The notes under the pieces were generated by a model that was not told the DNA's origin, did not search any database, and saw only the letters and a list, made by a program, of their open reading frames with translations. 64,000 nucleotides of DNA from JACDHG01 sp963815295 (GTDB lineage: Bacteria; Actinomycetota; Actinomycetes; Propionibacteriales; Nocardioidaceae): the NCBI GenBank assembly GCA_963815295.1, contig CAWFFZ010000003.1, forward strand, positions 186,001-250,000. The letters run 5' to 3'. Shown here one piece after another: positions 41,706-50,971 of this stretch (positions are counted from its first letter, which is position 1; every line of letters starts with the position of its first letter). Both the position numbers and the translations under genes were made by a program.

Positions 41706-43306
41706 TCATGCCAGGCGTAGGGTGACGGCGAGATAGGAGAAGACCGCGTGGGAGTCGACCACGCGTAGTCCGATGGAGCCGTGCGGATAGTCGTTGTCGT
41801 GGACGTCGACTCGCGCGCCGCCCGACGTCACCTCGATGTGGCCCCCGACCGCTCGCACGTCGACACGGTGCTGGGCACCTGGAGCGATGTCCAGCCGCGC
41901 CTCGGAGAGGGGGGTCCAGTGATGCCCGTCGGTCTTTCCGACGACGAGGGCCCGCCGGTCCAGCGCGATGCCGGCGAAGTACCCCCGCTGGGCGTCGTGG
42001 CCTACCGCTGCGCCGGTCGTACGAAAGAGCACCCCCGCCGCTCTGTTGCCCGCGAGGAACTCGAACTCGGCCGAGACCTCGAGGTCGGTGTAGGCGCCGT
42101 CACGAAGGACAACCTTCTCACCGCTGCGGTAGTCGTTGACGGGCTGCGTAGGGACCCGGCCGAGGTGGAGGCCGTCGTCGGCTGCGTCGACGAATTGATG
42201 GTGACCGTAGTAGTCGAAGTCGAGCAACGACCCGGCGTCGAGCCGCCAGGTCCCGCGTCGCCGACGGCTCCTTGCGGAGTGCCTGCCGGGACGGCCAGGG
42301 GGGTGCCGGCCGCCACTGGGGAGCCGAACTGTGGCAGGCCCTCGTCGTCCCAGCTGAACGGCTGGGCGAACAACGCACGGCGCCAGTCCGGCTGACGGTC
42401 GCGCTTGGCGTGGAAGACGTGCCACCACTGGGAGCTGTCGACGGAAGTCACGAAGCCGCTGTGTCCGACGCCGTACGTCGTCGCCGTCGACTCGAAGATC
42501 GGCCGTTCGTGCTTGCGCCATGAAGCCGGGTCGAGCAGGTCATCGCCGACGAGCTCGAGCATTCCCTCCTTGTACGTCGGCAGCCACGACGACGCGCATG
42601 AGTAGATCACGAAGATGCGACCGTCTCGCGCCAGTACCTGGGGCGCCTCGTTCAACCCACGCGATCGTGGGCGCTCGTCGATGCGCTCCCAGACGTGGTC
42701 GTCGTTGGCGCACAGGCGGACTCGTGAGCCGCCCAGCTCGACAGGCGACGCCATCGGTGCGATGTAGAGGTGCTGGCTGTCTTCACCCGGTGCGGGCCAT
42801 CCCGACCAGACGGCATACCGCTGCTGTTGGTGCTCCAGCACTGTGAGGTCGATAGCCCAGACATTCTCAGCTCCAGCCTCGGTGCTGTCGCCGGTTAGCA
42901 GGGGCCCGTGCAGTATGTAGGGACCGAGCACGTCCTCGGTGATGGAGGCCAGAACGTATGTCAGGTGGTTGCTGTTGTGACCATCCGACGCCGCGAAGTA
43001 GACATACCAGCGATCGTCGAAGCAGAAGAGCTCCGGTGCCCAGACCTGTTGTGAGCAAGGCCCCTCAGCATCGGCACGCCAGACGACATGCTTAGTCCCG
43101 AGGCTCGTCAGCCGGTCCGAGACCCAGATTGCGACGCCGACGTTGCCCTCGCTCTGGCACCAGAGGTAGCGATCGCCGTCGCGGACGACGCAGGGATCCG
43201 CACCCTCGGCGATCGGGTTGACGAAGAGATCCTGGTCGAGCGGACCTGGCGTCTCGACCGGACCCTGGCCCGGCTGATCCTCGGCGCGTTGCCCACCGCG
43301 CCGCAC
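41706..43306 (-). CDS. GH43-family glycosidase with C-terminal jelly-roll domain (one frameshift)
   Basis: About 533 residues. The five-bladed catalytic domain has Asp in EGADPCVVRDGDRYLWC, Asp in VWAIDLTVLE and acid Glu in GLNEAPQVLARDG, as in GH43 arabinofuranosidases and xylosidases. After AGTPLAVPAG the frame is lost near 42255. A base is missing (length 3n+2), and the other frame continues with RLDAGSLLDFDYYG, VSAEFEFLAGNRAAGVLFRTT and a concanavalin-like sugar-binding domain to 41706. No signal peptide was found. The start is uncertain: GTG 43306 is the best candidate, GTG 43360 possible. It stands alone with no other glycan genes. Confidence 0.72.
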
Positions 43307-43364
43307 GCCTGCCGCGCGTAGGAGCCGCCCGGCCGTGCTCCGGGCCCGGTGGAGTATCACCGCG

Positions 43365-44705
43365 TCAGCGGCTCCAGCGGTCCGAAGCCGACACGAAGTC
43401 GAGCTGGCGCTCGCCGGTGTAGATCTGCTTTGGCCGGGCAATCTTCTGGTCGGAATCCTGGGTGAGCTCCAGCCACTGCGCCAGCCAGCCCGACGTACGC
43501 GGGATGGCGAACAGCACGGTGAACATCTCGGGTGGGAAGCTCAGCGCTTCGTAGATGAGTCCCGAGTAGAAGTCGACATTCGGGTAGAGCTTGCGGGAAA
43601 CGAAGTACTCGTCCTCCAACGCGATCTTCTCGAGCTCGACTGCGATCTTGAGGAGGGGGTTGACCCCGGTGACCGCGAAGACGTCGTCGCAGGCCTTCTT
43701 GATGATGGTGGCCCTCGGGTCGTAGTTCTTGTAAACGCGGTGGCCGAAGCCCATCAGCCGCTCTTTGCCGTTCTTCACCCCGTCGATGAAGTCGGGCACC
43801 TGGTCGACAGAGCCGATGCGCCGCAGCATCTTGAGAACGGCCTCGTTGGCGCCGCCGTGCAGCGGACCGAAGAGGGCTGCGATACCCGCCGAGATCGAGG
43901 AATACGGGTCAACCTGGGAGGACCCCACCGAGCGCACGGCGTTCGTCGAGCAGTTCTGCTCATGGTCGGCGTGCAGGATGAACAGCACTTCGAGGGCGCG
44001 GATCAGCCGCTCGTCGGCCTCGAACTTCTGCTCGCTCATCTTGAACAGCATCGAGAGGAAGTTGGCGGCGTAACCGAGGTCGTTGTCGGGGTAGATGTAG
44101 GGCTTGCCCTGTGCGTGCCGGAACGCCCAGGCTCCGAGTGTCGGCATCTTCGCGATCAGCCGCACGATCTGCATCTGGCGGATGTTGTGATCGGAGATGT
44201 TGCGCGACTCGGGATAGAACGTCGACAAGGCGCCGACGGAAGCGAGCAGCATGCCCATCGGGTGGGCGTCGTAACGGAAGCCCTCCATGAAGCTCTTGAC
44301 GTTCTCGTGGACGAACGTGTGGAAGGTGATCTGGTGCTCCCATGCATCGAACTGATGCTTGGTCGGGAGCTCGCCGTGAACGAGGAGGTAAGCAACCTCG
44401 AGGTACGTGGCCTTCTCCGCCAACTGCTCGATGGGGTAGCCGCGGTACTCGAGGATGCCCTTGTCTCCGTCGATGTAGGTGATCGACGACCGACAGGACG
44501 CGGTGTTGACGAAGCCGGGGTCGTAGACAGCGATACCCGGCTGGTCATCATCCGGCCTGATCTTGGCCAGGTCGGAGGCTCGCACCGTGCCATCGGTGAT
44601 GGGCAGGTCGTACTCGGTGCCGGTCCGGTTGTCTCGGACGGTCAGTGAGGAGCCCGCTCTGTCGTCTTTTGACGCAGTGCCGGCGGAGGCGGTCTCGGTG
44701 GACAC
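43365..44705 (-). CDS. gltA: Citrate synthase (hexameric type)
   Basis: 446 residues; condenses acetyl-CoA with oxaloacetate. Seen: SITYIDGDKGILEYRGYPIEQLA, catalytic His in FGPLHGGANEAVLKML (about 320) and in MGFGHRVYKNYDPRA (about 358), and Asp in SGLIYEALSFPPEMF context (about 407). GTG 44705 with AAGGAGA six bases upstream is the start; the frame is open far beyond it without coding character. The N-terminal domain with TVRDNRTGTEYDLPITDGTV is typical of the allosteric type II enzyme. Divergent from rplM. Confidence 0.95.
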   Translation of the reverse strand: MSTETASAGTASKDDRAGSSLTVRDNRTGTEYDLPITDGTVRASDLAKIRPDDDQPGIAVYDPGFVNTASCRSSITYIDGDKGILEYRGYPIEQLAEKATYLEVAYLLVHGELPTKHQFDAWEHQITFHTFVHENVKSFMEGFRYDAHPMGMLLASVGALSTFYPESRNISDHNIRQMQIVRLIAKMPTLGAWAFRHAQGKPYIYPDNDLGYAANFLSMLFKMSEQKFEADERLIRALEVLFILHADHEQNCSTNAVRSVGSSQVDPYSSISAGIAALFGPLHGGANEAVLKMLRRIGSVDQVPDFIDGVKNGKERLMGFGHRVYKNYDPRATIIKKACDDVFAVTGVNPLLKIAVELEKIALEDEYFVSRKLYPNVDFYSGLIYEALSFPPEMFTVLFAIPRTSGWLAQWLELTQDSDQKIARPKQIYTGERQLDFVSASDRWSR

Positions 44706-45093
44706 GTCGGCTCTCCTTGTGGTCAGGGCCCGGGTCTCAGGCCGGCCGCGCGGGCGTAGGGTCTGGTGGGACCCCGAGTCCGGCGTGCGGAGCGTCATCG
44801 CGGCGTACGACGTACCGTGATGTGCAGTACCCAACCTAAGCCCCGATCGGGGGGACGCAACAATCGGGACCAGCGGCTGAACAACGGTCGCGCTACGTTT
44901 TGACCCACATGGAGCCAGCCAGGTATTCTGGGCGGTCGTTGTGCCGATGAGGCATGGCACCCCTGTCGCAGTCAAAAGCGGCACGGTCAGCCAGCCACGA
45001 CATCGCCACTCTGGAACCCATTGACACTCTGCATCCATTGACCAGGCAAACATCGACAATTTGGTCACCGAAATCGAACGAAGGTCAACGACC
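44706..45093. promoter_or_regulatory. 388-base divergent region between gltA and rplM
   Basis: No gene seen. The plus strand holds a good sigma-70-like promoter: TTGACC (44900-44905), 18 bases, TATTCT (44924-44929), giving an rplM leader of about 155 bases. On the minus strand TTGCGT, 16 bases, TAGGTT (about 44833-44860) may serve gltA. The rplM leader is less GC-rich than average and has no obvious strong hairpin. Confidence 0.6.
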
Positions 45094-45537
45094 GTGCGCA
45101 CGTACAGCCCGAAGCCCGGCGACATCACGCGTGAGTGGCATGTCATCGACGCCACCGACGTCGTGCTGGGACGCCTTGCCGTCGAGTGCGCAACCCTGTT
45201 GCGCGGCAAGCACAAGCCGACGTTCGCGCCGCACGTCGACGGCGGAGACTTCGTGATCGTGGTCAACGCCGAGAAGATTTCGCTGTCGGGCAGCAAGCGT
45301 GAGACGAAACTGGCGTACCACCACTCCGGTTATCCCGGGGGTCTTTCGTCGAGAGCGTACGGCGATCTCCTGGACAAGGATCCGCGGAAGGCCGTCGAGA
45401 AGGCCGTCTGGGGCATGCTGCCGAAGAACCGGCTCAGTCGCCAGCTGCTCAAGAAGCTCAAGGTGTACGGCGGCCCGAACCATCCGCACCAGGCTCAGCT
45501 GCCCCACGAGTTCCAGATCACTCAGGTCGCCCAGTGA
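45094..45537 (+). CDS. rplM: 50S ribosomal protein L13
   Basis: 147 residues, normal length. Early-assembly 23S-binding protein. Starts VRTYSPKPGDITREWHVIDA with GTG 45094; 11 further upstream codons are open but not part of L13. Conserved VLGRLAVECATLLRGKHKPTF, KLAYHHSGYPGG and KAVWGMLPKNRLSRQLLKKLKVYGG. AAGG lies about ten bases upstream. Followed by rpsI after 72 bases, the universal pair. Confidence 0.97.
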   Translation: MRTYSPKPGDITREWHVIDATDVVLGRLAVECATLLRGKHKPTFAPHVDGGDFVIVVNAEKISLSGSKRETKLAYHHSGYPGGLSSRAYGDLLDKDPRKAVEKAVWGMLPKNRLSRQLLKKLKVYGGPNHPHQAQLPHEFQITQVAQ

Positions 45538-45609
45538 TGAGCCCAGGGATGTGCCCAGTGACCATCGTGCAGAAATATGCCGTGCACATAGAAGAAGTGA
45601 GGAACATCC

Positions 45610-46137
45610 GTGGCTGAGACCACTGACACCGCCGTCGACCCTGACGTCATCGACCCAGATTCCACCGATGACGAGAGTCTTGACGCGCCCAGCGAGTACA
45701 CCACGGAGAGCGTGCCGACCCCCGACGTGCCCGCGCGCGTCGCCAACATCGCTCCCGCCGCGGCCACCGGCCGCCGCAAGGAAGCCGTCGCCCGGGTGCG
45801 CATCGTCCCTGGCTCAGGTAGCTGGACCGTCAACGGCCGCGCTCTCGACGAGTACTTCCCCAACAAGCTGCACCAGCAGCTGGTCAACGAGCCCTTCGTC
45901 CTCACTGGCCTCGTCGACCAGTACGACGTGCTCGCCCGGATCCACGGTGGTGGTGCGAGCGGCCAGGCCGGCGCGCTGCGCCTCGGCGTCTCCCGGGCCC
46001 TCAACGAGACCGACGTGGAGGCAAACCGTCCGTCCCTCAAGAAGGCGGGCATGCTGACCCGCGACGCGCGCATCAAGGAGCGGAAGAAGGCCGGGCTCAA
46101 GAAGGCCCGTAAGGCGCCCCAGTACAGCAAGCGCTAA
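45610..46137 (+). CDS. rpsI: 30S ribosomal protein S9 with acidic N-terminal extension
   Basis: 175 residues. The last 128 are canonical S9: ATGRRKEAVARVRIVPGSG, GLVDQYDVLARIHGGGASGQAGALRLGVSRAL, and the basic tail ending APQYSKR that reaches the P site. The first 47 residues (AETTDTAVDPDVIDPDSTDD...) are acidic and probably disordered, a feature of several actinobacterial S9 proteins. Begins at GTG 45610 with a plausible GAAGTGAGG upstream. glmM follows after 14 bases. Confidence 0.96.
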   Translation: MAETTDTAVDPDVIDPDSTDDESLDAPSEYTTESVPTPDVPARVANIAPAAATGRRKEAVARVRIVPGSGSWTVNGRALDEYFPNKLHQQLVNEPFVLTGLVDQYDVLARIHGGGASGQAGALRLGVSRALNETDVEANRPSLKKAGMLTRDARIKERKKAGLKKARKAPQYSKR

Positions 46138-46151
46138 CCGAAGCCGCGCTC

Positions 46152-47510
46152 GTGTCCCGACTCTTCGGAACCGACGGAGTGCGCGGGGTCGCCAACCGCG
46201 ACCTCACAGCGGAGCTGGTCCTAGACCTGTCGGTCGCAGCGGCGCATGTGCTCGGCTCCGCCGGTGTCCCTCCCCATCAGGGAGCAGGACGCCGGCCGGT
46301 TGCCGTGGTGGGGCGAGACCCACGCGCGAGCGGCGAGTTCCTCGAGGCGGTCGTGGTGGGTGCGCTGGCGTCTGCCGGCATCGACGTACGTCGCGTTGGG
46401 GTGCTTCCAACGCCCGGTGTCGCGTACCTGACTGCGGCTACCGAGGCCGACTTCGGGGTGATGATCTCCGCGTCTCACAACCCGATGCCTGACAACGGCA
46501 TCAAGTTCTTCGCCAGTGGCGGTCTCAAGTTGGATGACACGGTCGAGGATGCCATCGAGGCCGAGATGGGCCAGCGCGACTGGCGACCCATGGGGTCGGA
46601 GGTCGGACGGGTCATCGACGTGGTCGACCCTGGGGCTCGGTATGTCGCACACCTGACCTCCACGGTGTCGACATCGCTCGACGGTCTCAAGATCGTCGTG
46701 GACTGCGCGGAAGGCGCAGCCGCGTCGACCGCCCCGGCCGCGTTCGCGCAGGCGGGGGCCGACGTGATCGCCATCCACGACCAGCCTGACGGCCTCAACA
46801 TCAACGACGGATGTGGCTCCACCCACCTGGCCTCACTGCAGCGGGCCGTCGTCGAGCACGGCGCCGATGCCGGCTTCGCACTCGACGGTGATGCTGATCG
46901 CTGCCTTGCGGTCGACGCTGCTGGCCTCGTCGTCGATGGTGACCAGCTACTCGCCATCCTGGCCCTGGCCGAGCGTGATGCCGGCGCACTGCCACACAAC
47001 ACTGTCGTCGCCACCGTGATGAGCAACCTGGGCTTCGTCACCGCATTGACCCGAGCCGGTGTCACCGTCGTCCAGACCAACGTCGGCGACCGCTACGTGC
47101 TCGAGGAGATGCGGGTGGGGGGATATGCACTGGGTGGGGAGCAGTCGGGCCACGTCATCATGAGCGCCTACGCGACCACCGGCGACGGCGTACTCGCCGC
47201 TCTCCACGTCGCTGCCCGGATGGCCTCGACCGGCCAGTCACTCGCAGAGCTGGCAAGCGTGATGACCAAGTTTCCGCAGATCCTCATCAACGTCCCCCAT
47301 GTCGACAAAGCCCGCACCCACAGCGACGTCGCTGTGACCGCAGCCCTGCGGGAGGCTGAGGCAGAGCTTGGCACCTCCGGGCGCGTGCTGTTGCGGCCCT
47401 CGGGCACGGAGCCGCTTATCCGTGTGATGGTCGAGGCCGAACGAGCCGAGCAGGCTGAGTCCGTTGCTCAGCGGCTCGCCGACGTCATCAAGGTGTCGCT
47501 CGCGCTCTGA
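46152..47510 (+). CDS. glmM: Phosphoglucosamine mutase
   Basis: 452 residues. Interconverts glucosamine-6-P and glucosamine-1-P for peptidoglycan precursors. Phosphoserine loop MISASHNPMPDNGIKFF (about residue 103), metal loop DGDADRCLAVD (about 243), sugar loop GGEQSGHVI (about 331) and phosphate-binding RPSGTEPLIRVMVE near the end. GTG start 15 bases after rpsI, so it is co-transcribed with rplM-rpsI. glmS, which supplies its substrate, is in the same window at 59.9 kb. Confidence 0.96.
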   Translation: MSRLFGTDGVRGVANRDLTAELVLDLSVAAAHVLGSAGVPPHQGAGRRPVAVVGRDPRASGEFLEAVVVGALASAGIDVRRVGVLPTPGVAYLTAATEADFGVMISASHNPMPDNGIKFFASGGLKLDDTVEDAIEAEMGQRDWRPMGSEVGRVIDVVDPGARYVAHLTSTVSTSLDGLKIVVDCAEGAAASTAPAAFAQAGADVIAIHDQPDGLNINDGCGSTHLASLQRAVVEHGADAGFALDGDADRCLAVDAAGLVVDGDQLLAILALAERDAGALPHNTVVATVMSNLGFVTALTRAGVTVVQTNVGDRYVLEEMRVGGYALGGEQSGHVIMSAYATTGDGVLAALHVAARMASTGQSLAELASVMTKFPQILINVPHVDKARTHSDVAVTAALREAEAELGTSGRVLLRPSGTEPLIRVMVEAERAEQAESVAQRLADVIKVSLAL

Positions 47511-47548
47511 CACTGCCGAGTGACGCCGGCGAGGCGAGCGGATGTCGA

Positions 47549-48223
47549 TCATTGCTCAGGCACACGTTGCTCGAGACCGTCGAGGATGAGATCGAGCCCG
47601 AACTCGTACTCGTCACCGTAGTCGTAGCCCGGCTGGAGGACATGCTCGGTGGTCAGTCGGGCCAGGTGCGGGTACTCCTTCACGGGGAAATATTGGAGGA
47701 AGGCCTTCGCGAGCTCAGAGGTCTCTTCGGGGGTGCCGAAAGCGAGACTCTTTTCCTGCTGTGCGAACCCGTAGATGTAGCTGTCGAGGGCGGCGAATGC
47801 GTGTGCTGCCAGGTCGATGGGAAACCCGGCGTCAAGAAGGCAGCCGATGACGGCGTCGTGATGCCGCAGTGTTGCCGGTCCGGGGTCTCGGCGTGATTGC
47901 ATGAGTCCGATCGCCCAGGGGTGTCGATTCAGCACTGTCCGCAACGAGATCGCCCGCTGCCGCATGGCGACCTTCCAGCTGCGTTCGTCGGCAGCCAGTT
48001 CGATCTCGCTGAATGCCACGTCGATCATTCCGTCAAGGAGGTCGTCCTTGTTGGAGATGTGGTTGTACAGCGACATCGTTGCGCCGCCGAGCTGTTGGCT
48101 GAGCTTGCGCATGCTGAGTGATTCGATGCCGCCCTCGTCCGCCAGCTCGATCGCGGCGCGAAGCAGGAGCGCTCTGTTCCACGGTGCCCGACGCCCGCTC
48201 GGGACGTCTGTTTCCTCAACCAT
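47549..48223 (-). CDS. TetR-family regulator (TetR class-C-domain type)
   Basis: 224 residues. HTH at about 15-60: LLRAAIELADEGGIESLSMRKLSQQLGGATMSLYNHISNKDDLL. The C-terminal domain resembles the TetR_C group that binds small hydrophobic ligands. GGAGGTGAGG directly before ATG 48223 sets the start; the much longer open frame upstream is antisense to the next gene. It diverges from a DUF4386 membrane-protein gene across 159 bp holding three copies of CGTAC-N3-GTACG, very probably its operators. Confidence 0.9.
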   Translation of the reverse strand: MVEETDVPSGRRAPWNRALLLRAAIELADEGGIESLSMRKLSQQLGGATMSLYNHISNKDDLLDGMIDVAFSEIELAADERSWKVAMRQRAISLRTVLNRHPWAIGLMQSRRDPGPATLRHHDAVIGCLLDAGFPIDLAAHAFAALDSYIYGFAQQEKSLAFGTPEETSELAKAFLQYFPVKEYPHLARLTTEHVLQPGYDYGDEYEFGLDLILDGLEQRVPEQ

Positions 48224-48270
48224 CCTCACCTCCCGCTCCTGGCGGCATCTCGGGCTTGCATCCTTGACAT

Positions 48271-48316
48271 ACGTACACCGTACGTCTAACGTACACCGTA
48301 CGCGTACATCGTACGT
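48271..48316. promoter_or_regulatory. Triple operator CGTACAYCGTACG between TetR and DUF4386 genes
   Basis: Copies at 48272-48284, 48290-48302 and 48303-48315, each an inverted repeat with 5-bp arms CGTAC/GTACG and spacer ACC or ATC. Start-to-start spacing is 18 then 13 bases. Expected to bind the adjacent TetR protein and shut both promoters. Confidence 0.75.
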
Positions 48317-48382
48317 GGAAGTGGATGAGAAGCCAAGCTCGGCTGCTCGGCACACCAGAACCCCCGTCGAAGGATCACCGCC

Positions 48383-49168
48383 ATGACGAACCGAACCGAG
48401 AACCCGCCCGTACAGCGAATCCCGAGCAGCCCGCCGCCTGCAGCTGAGCGTTCGTCTGCCCAGTGGTCGATCCGCAACGCGAGCCTCACCGCTGGTGTCG
48501 CCATCCTGCTCATGTCTGCGGTCGCGATCTTCGGCAACGTCATGGTCGTCGACGGGCTGGTCACAGACGGCGACGCGGCACAAACGGCCGCCGATATCAC
48601 CGCTTCCGCCGGCCTGTTCCGGTTCGGAATCGCCAGTCTGATCGTTGTGGTTGCCCTTGACGTGGTGGTGGCTTGGGCTCTCTACCGGGTATTCAGTCCC
48701 GTGAGCGCGAGCCTTTCGATGCTGGCGGCGACGCTGCGGTTGGTGTATTCCGCCATCTTCATGGTGGCCATCGGCCAGCTCCTCGGCGTGGTTCGCCTGC
48801 TCAGCGACGAGGGCAACCGTGCGGTGCTCGGTGCAGACCAGGTAGACGTCCAAGCAATGCAGGGGATGACTGCCTTCAAAGACATTTGGTATGTCGGCCT
48901 GGTCCTCTTCGGCCTCCACCTGCTCCTGCTCGGCTACCTTGCCTACCGATCCGGCTACATCCCCCGGGTCGTGGGTGCCCTCCTCGTCATTGCCGGCCTC
49001 GGCTATGTCACCGACAGCTTCGGCGCCGCACTCTCCAAGGGCTCCTGGACCGACATCAGCTCGTTCACCTTCCTCGGCGAGTTTCTGCTGGCCCTCTGGC
49101 TCGTGATCCGAGCTCGCCGCATCGCGGTCGGCGCCGCACAGCTCGAAGCTGCGTCAGCCTCCAAATGA
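48383..49168 (+). CDS. DUF4386 family integral membrane protein
   Basis: 261 residues with a soluble N-terminal 30 residues and six predicted helices (LTAGVAILLMSAVAIFGNVMV, FRFGIASLIVVVALDVVVAWALY, LRLVYSAIFMVAIGQLL, WYVGLVLFGLHLLLLGYLAY, VVGALLVIAGLGYVTDS, FLGEFLLALWLVI). The pattern fits DUF4386, whose function is unknown. ATG follows AAGGATCACC, a weak site. Under control of the divergent TetR gene by its operator position, so it probably answers to a small molecule, perhaps as part of a membrane stress or efflux response. Confidence 0.78.
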   Translation: MTNRTENPPVQRIPSSPPPAAERSSAQWSIRNASLTAGVAILLMSAVAIFGNVMVVDGLVTDGDAAQTAADITASAGLFRFGIASLIVVVALDVVVAWALYRVFSPVSASLSMLAATLRLVYSAIFMVAIGQLLGVVRLLSDEGNRAVLGADQVDVQAMQGMTAFKDIWYVGLVLFGLHLLLLGYLAYRSGYIPRVVGALLVIAGLGYVTDSFGAALSKGSWTDISSFTFLGEFLLALWLVIRARRIAVGAAQLEAASASK

Positions 49169-49183
49169 CAAGCGAGGCTCGCG

Positions 49184-50971
49184 CTACTGGTAGGCGTCGG
49201 ACTGGATGGAGTAGAGCTCCGAGTACGCTCCGCCGTCGCGCATCAGCTCGTCGTGAGTGCCGACCTGGGCGACAGTCGCTCCCTGCAGGACGACGATCAG
49301 GTCGGCCATCCGTACTGTGCTGAACCGGTGCGACACCAAGATCGTGATGCCGCCGTTGGACCCGGCTCGCGCTGCCGCGGCATACCGGGAGAACAGCTCA
49401 TGCTCGGTCTCCGCGTCGAGAGCCGCGGTCGGCTCATCGAGGATGAGCAGCAGGGGGTCGTGGCGCATGAAGCCCCTGGCAAGTGCCAACTTCTGCCATT
49501 GCCCGAAGCTGACGTCGACTCCCTCGGGCCAGGTCGGGCCGAGCTGCGTATCGAGGCCTGACTCGAGACGGTCGACGACGTCACTCGCCCCGGCCTTGCC
49601 GACCGCGCCGCGCACAGCCGCGTCGTCATCGATTGCGGACAGATCGCCGAGGCCGACACTGGTGCGGGCTGCGAACTCGAACCGGTAGAAGTCCTGGAAC
49701 GCTCCCGCCACCTTGGTGCGCCACGCGTCGGAAGAGATGGCTGAAAGTCGTTGGCCGTCGACGAGCACTTCCCCGCTGGAGGGGTCGTACATTTTGCAGA
49801 GGAGCTTGACGAGGGTCGACTTGCCGGCACCGTTCTCGCCCACGATCGCCACCACGCAGCCGGCTGGTAGCTCAACGGTGACGTCGTCCAGGACGAGCGT
49901 TTCTGTGCCGGGGTAGGCGAACGAGACCTGCTCCAGCCGGATCCCGCTGCTGAGCGAGTCAGGCGGCAACTCGTCCGCGTGCTCGGCAAGCGCTGCGGCA
50001 TAGTCCTCGAGCCACGCGAGCCGGCGGGACCCGTCGAGCCAGATCCCGCGCAGGAACCCGATCTCCGACATGGTGGCGGCGACGTACGCCGACAGGCGCC
50101 CTCCCGCCGCAAGCACGAGCAGTACCTGACCAGCCGTGCCGTCAATCCCCGCTGCCACGAAGACCACCGAACCGACGAACCCCACGCCGAACACCGCCCA
50201 AGCAAGGGCATGCCACGCGGCGCTCACCCACCGTGCGGCCGAGACTTTGGTGTACCACCGCTCCCATTCCTCGCGGCGACGGCGGACGAGCTTCGGACCG
50301 ATGCCGGTGACGCGAACCTCCTTGCCGGCCGCGGCTGTCGTGGCGGTGGTGAAGAGGTGTGTTGCCAACCGCTGGTGCTCGGCCGCGCGCTCCTCGACCG
50401 CACGCTCGACACCGGGACGCCATGACGCTGTGACCACCGTGGGTGCGGCGAACACCAGGAGCAGCGCCAGCGCCGGGTGGATCGACATGAGCAGCGCCAC
50501 CGTCAGCCCCAGCCGGACGATCCAACCGCACGTGGAGAACAGCGAGAGATACATGTGGTCGAGCACGAAGACCTGCGTACGCAGCACCGCCAGCCGATCG
50601 AGGAAGTCTCGACGCTCGTGGTGCTCGATCGTCGACACCGATGCCTGCAGTTGCGCGACGTGGGTTTCGAGCGCGATCGTGACCTTGTCGCGGAATCGGC
50701 GCGTCACTCGAGTCGCGACCACGCGCATCAACCACGTCAGCGTGACCGAGACGGCCAGTCCCGTCGCCGCCAGGGTCACTAGCCGGGTGTCATCGTCGAC
50801 GACCCCGTCGGCAAGCAGCTTGAGCCAGAGCGCCAACAGCGCGTCGGGCACTGCTGCCACCAACGACATCGTCAGCGCGAAGACGAGCAGGCCAGGCTCG
50901 TGTGAGTAGCCGAGCTTGCAGAGCCGCCACATCGACGCGAGGGCAGGGGGAACGTCAGGGGAGGACGTCAT
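49184..50971 (-). CDS. ABC exporter subunit (TMD-NBD fusion), second of pair
   Basis: 595 residues. Six-helix membrane domain (1-320), then an NBD with Walker A GENGAGKST (about 398), Walker B LLLILDEPTAALD and H-loop LVSHRFSTVR. The signature is VSFGQWQKLALAR rather than LSGGQ, a non-standard form. Start ATG 50971 (after GAGGGAG) overlaps the upstream ABC gene by 17 bases, so both halves are translated together and probably form a heterodimer. No accessory protein or resistance gene reveals the cargo; adjacent genes are regulators and acetyltransferases. The plus-strand DUF4386 gene converges on it. Confidence 0.87.
   Translation of the reverse strand: MTSSPDVPPALASMWRLCKLGYSHEPGLLVFALTMSLVAAVPDALLALWLKLLADGVVDDDTRLVTLAATGLAVSVTLTWLMRVVATRVTRRFRDKVTIALETHVAQLQASVSTIEHHERRDFLDRLAVLRTQVFVLDHMYLSLFSTCGWIVRLGLTVALLMSIHPALALLLVFAAPTVVTASWRPGVERAVEERAAEHQRLATHLFTTATTAAAGKEVRVTGIGPKLVRRRREEWERWYTKVSAARWVSAAWHALAWAVFGVGFVGSVVFVAAGIDGTAGQVLLVLAAGGRLSAYVAATMSEIGFLRGIWLDGSRRLAWLEDYAAALAEHADELPPDSLSSGIRLEQVSFAYPGTETLVLDDVTVELPAGCVVAIVGENGAGKSTLVKLLCKMYDPSSGEVLVDGQRLSAISSDAWRTKVAGAFQDFYRFEFAARTSVGLGDLSAIDDDAAVRGAVGKAGASDVVDRLESGLDTQLGPTWPEGVDVSFGQWQKLALARGFMRHDPLLLILDEPTAALDAETEHELFSRYAAAARAGSNGGITILVSHRFSTVRMADLIVVLQGATVAQVGTHDELMRDGGAYSELYSIQSDAYQ

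Noticed and set aside
43365..45296. 643-codon version of citrate synthase reaching into rplM
   Set aside because: Extension has no coding character, crosses the rplM promoter, and a good ribosome site precedes GTG 44705.
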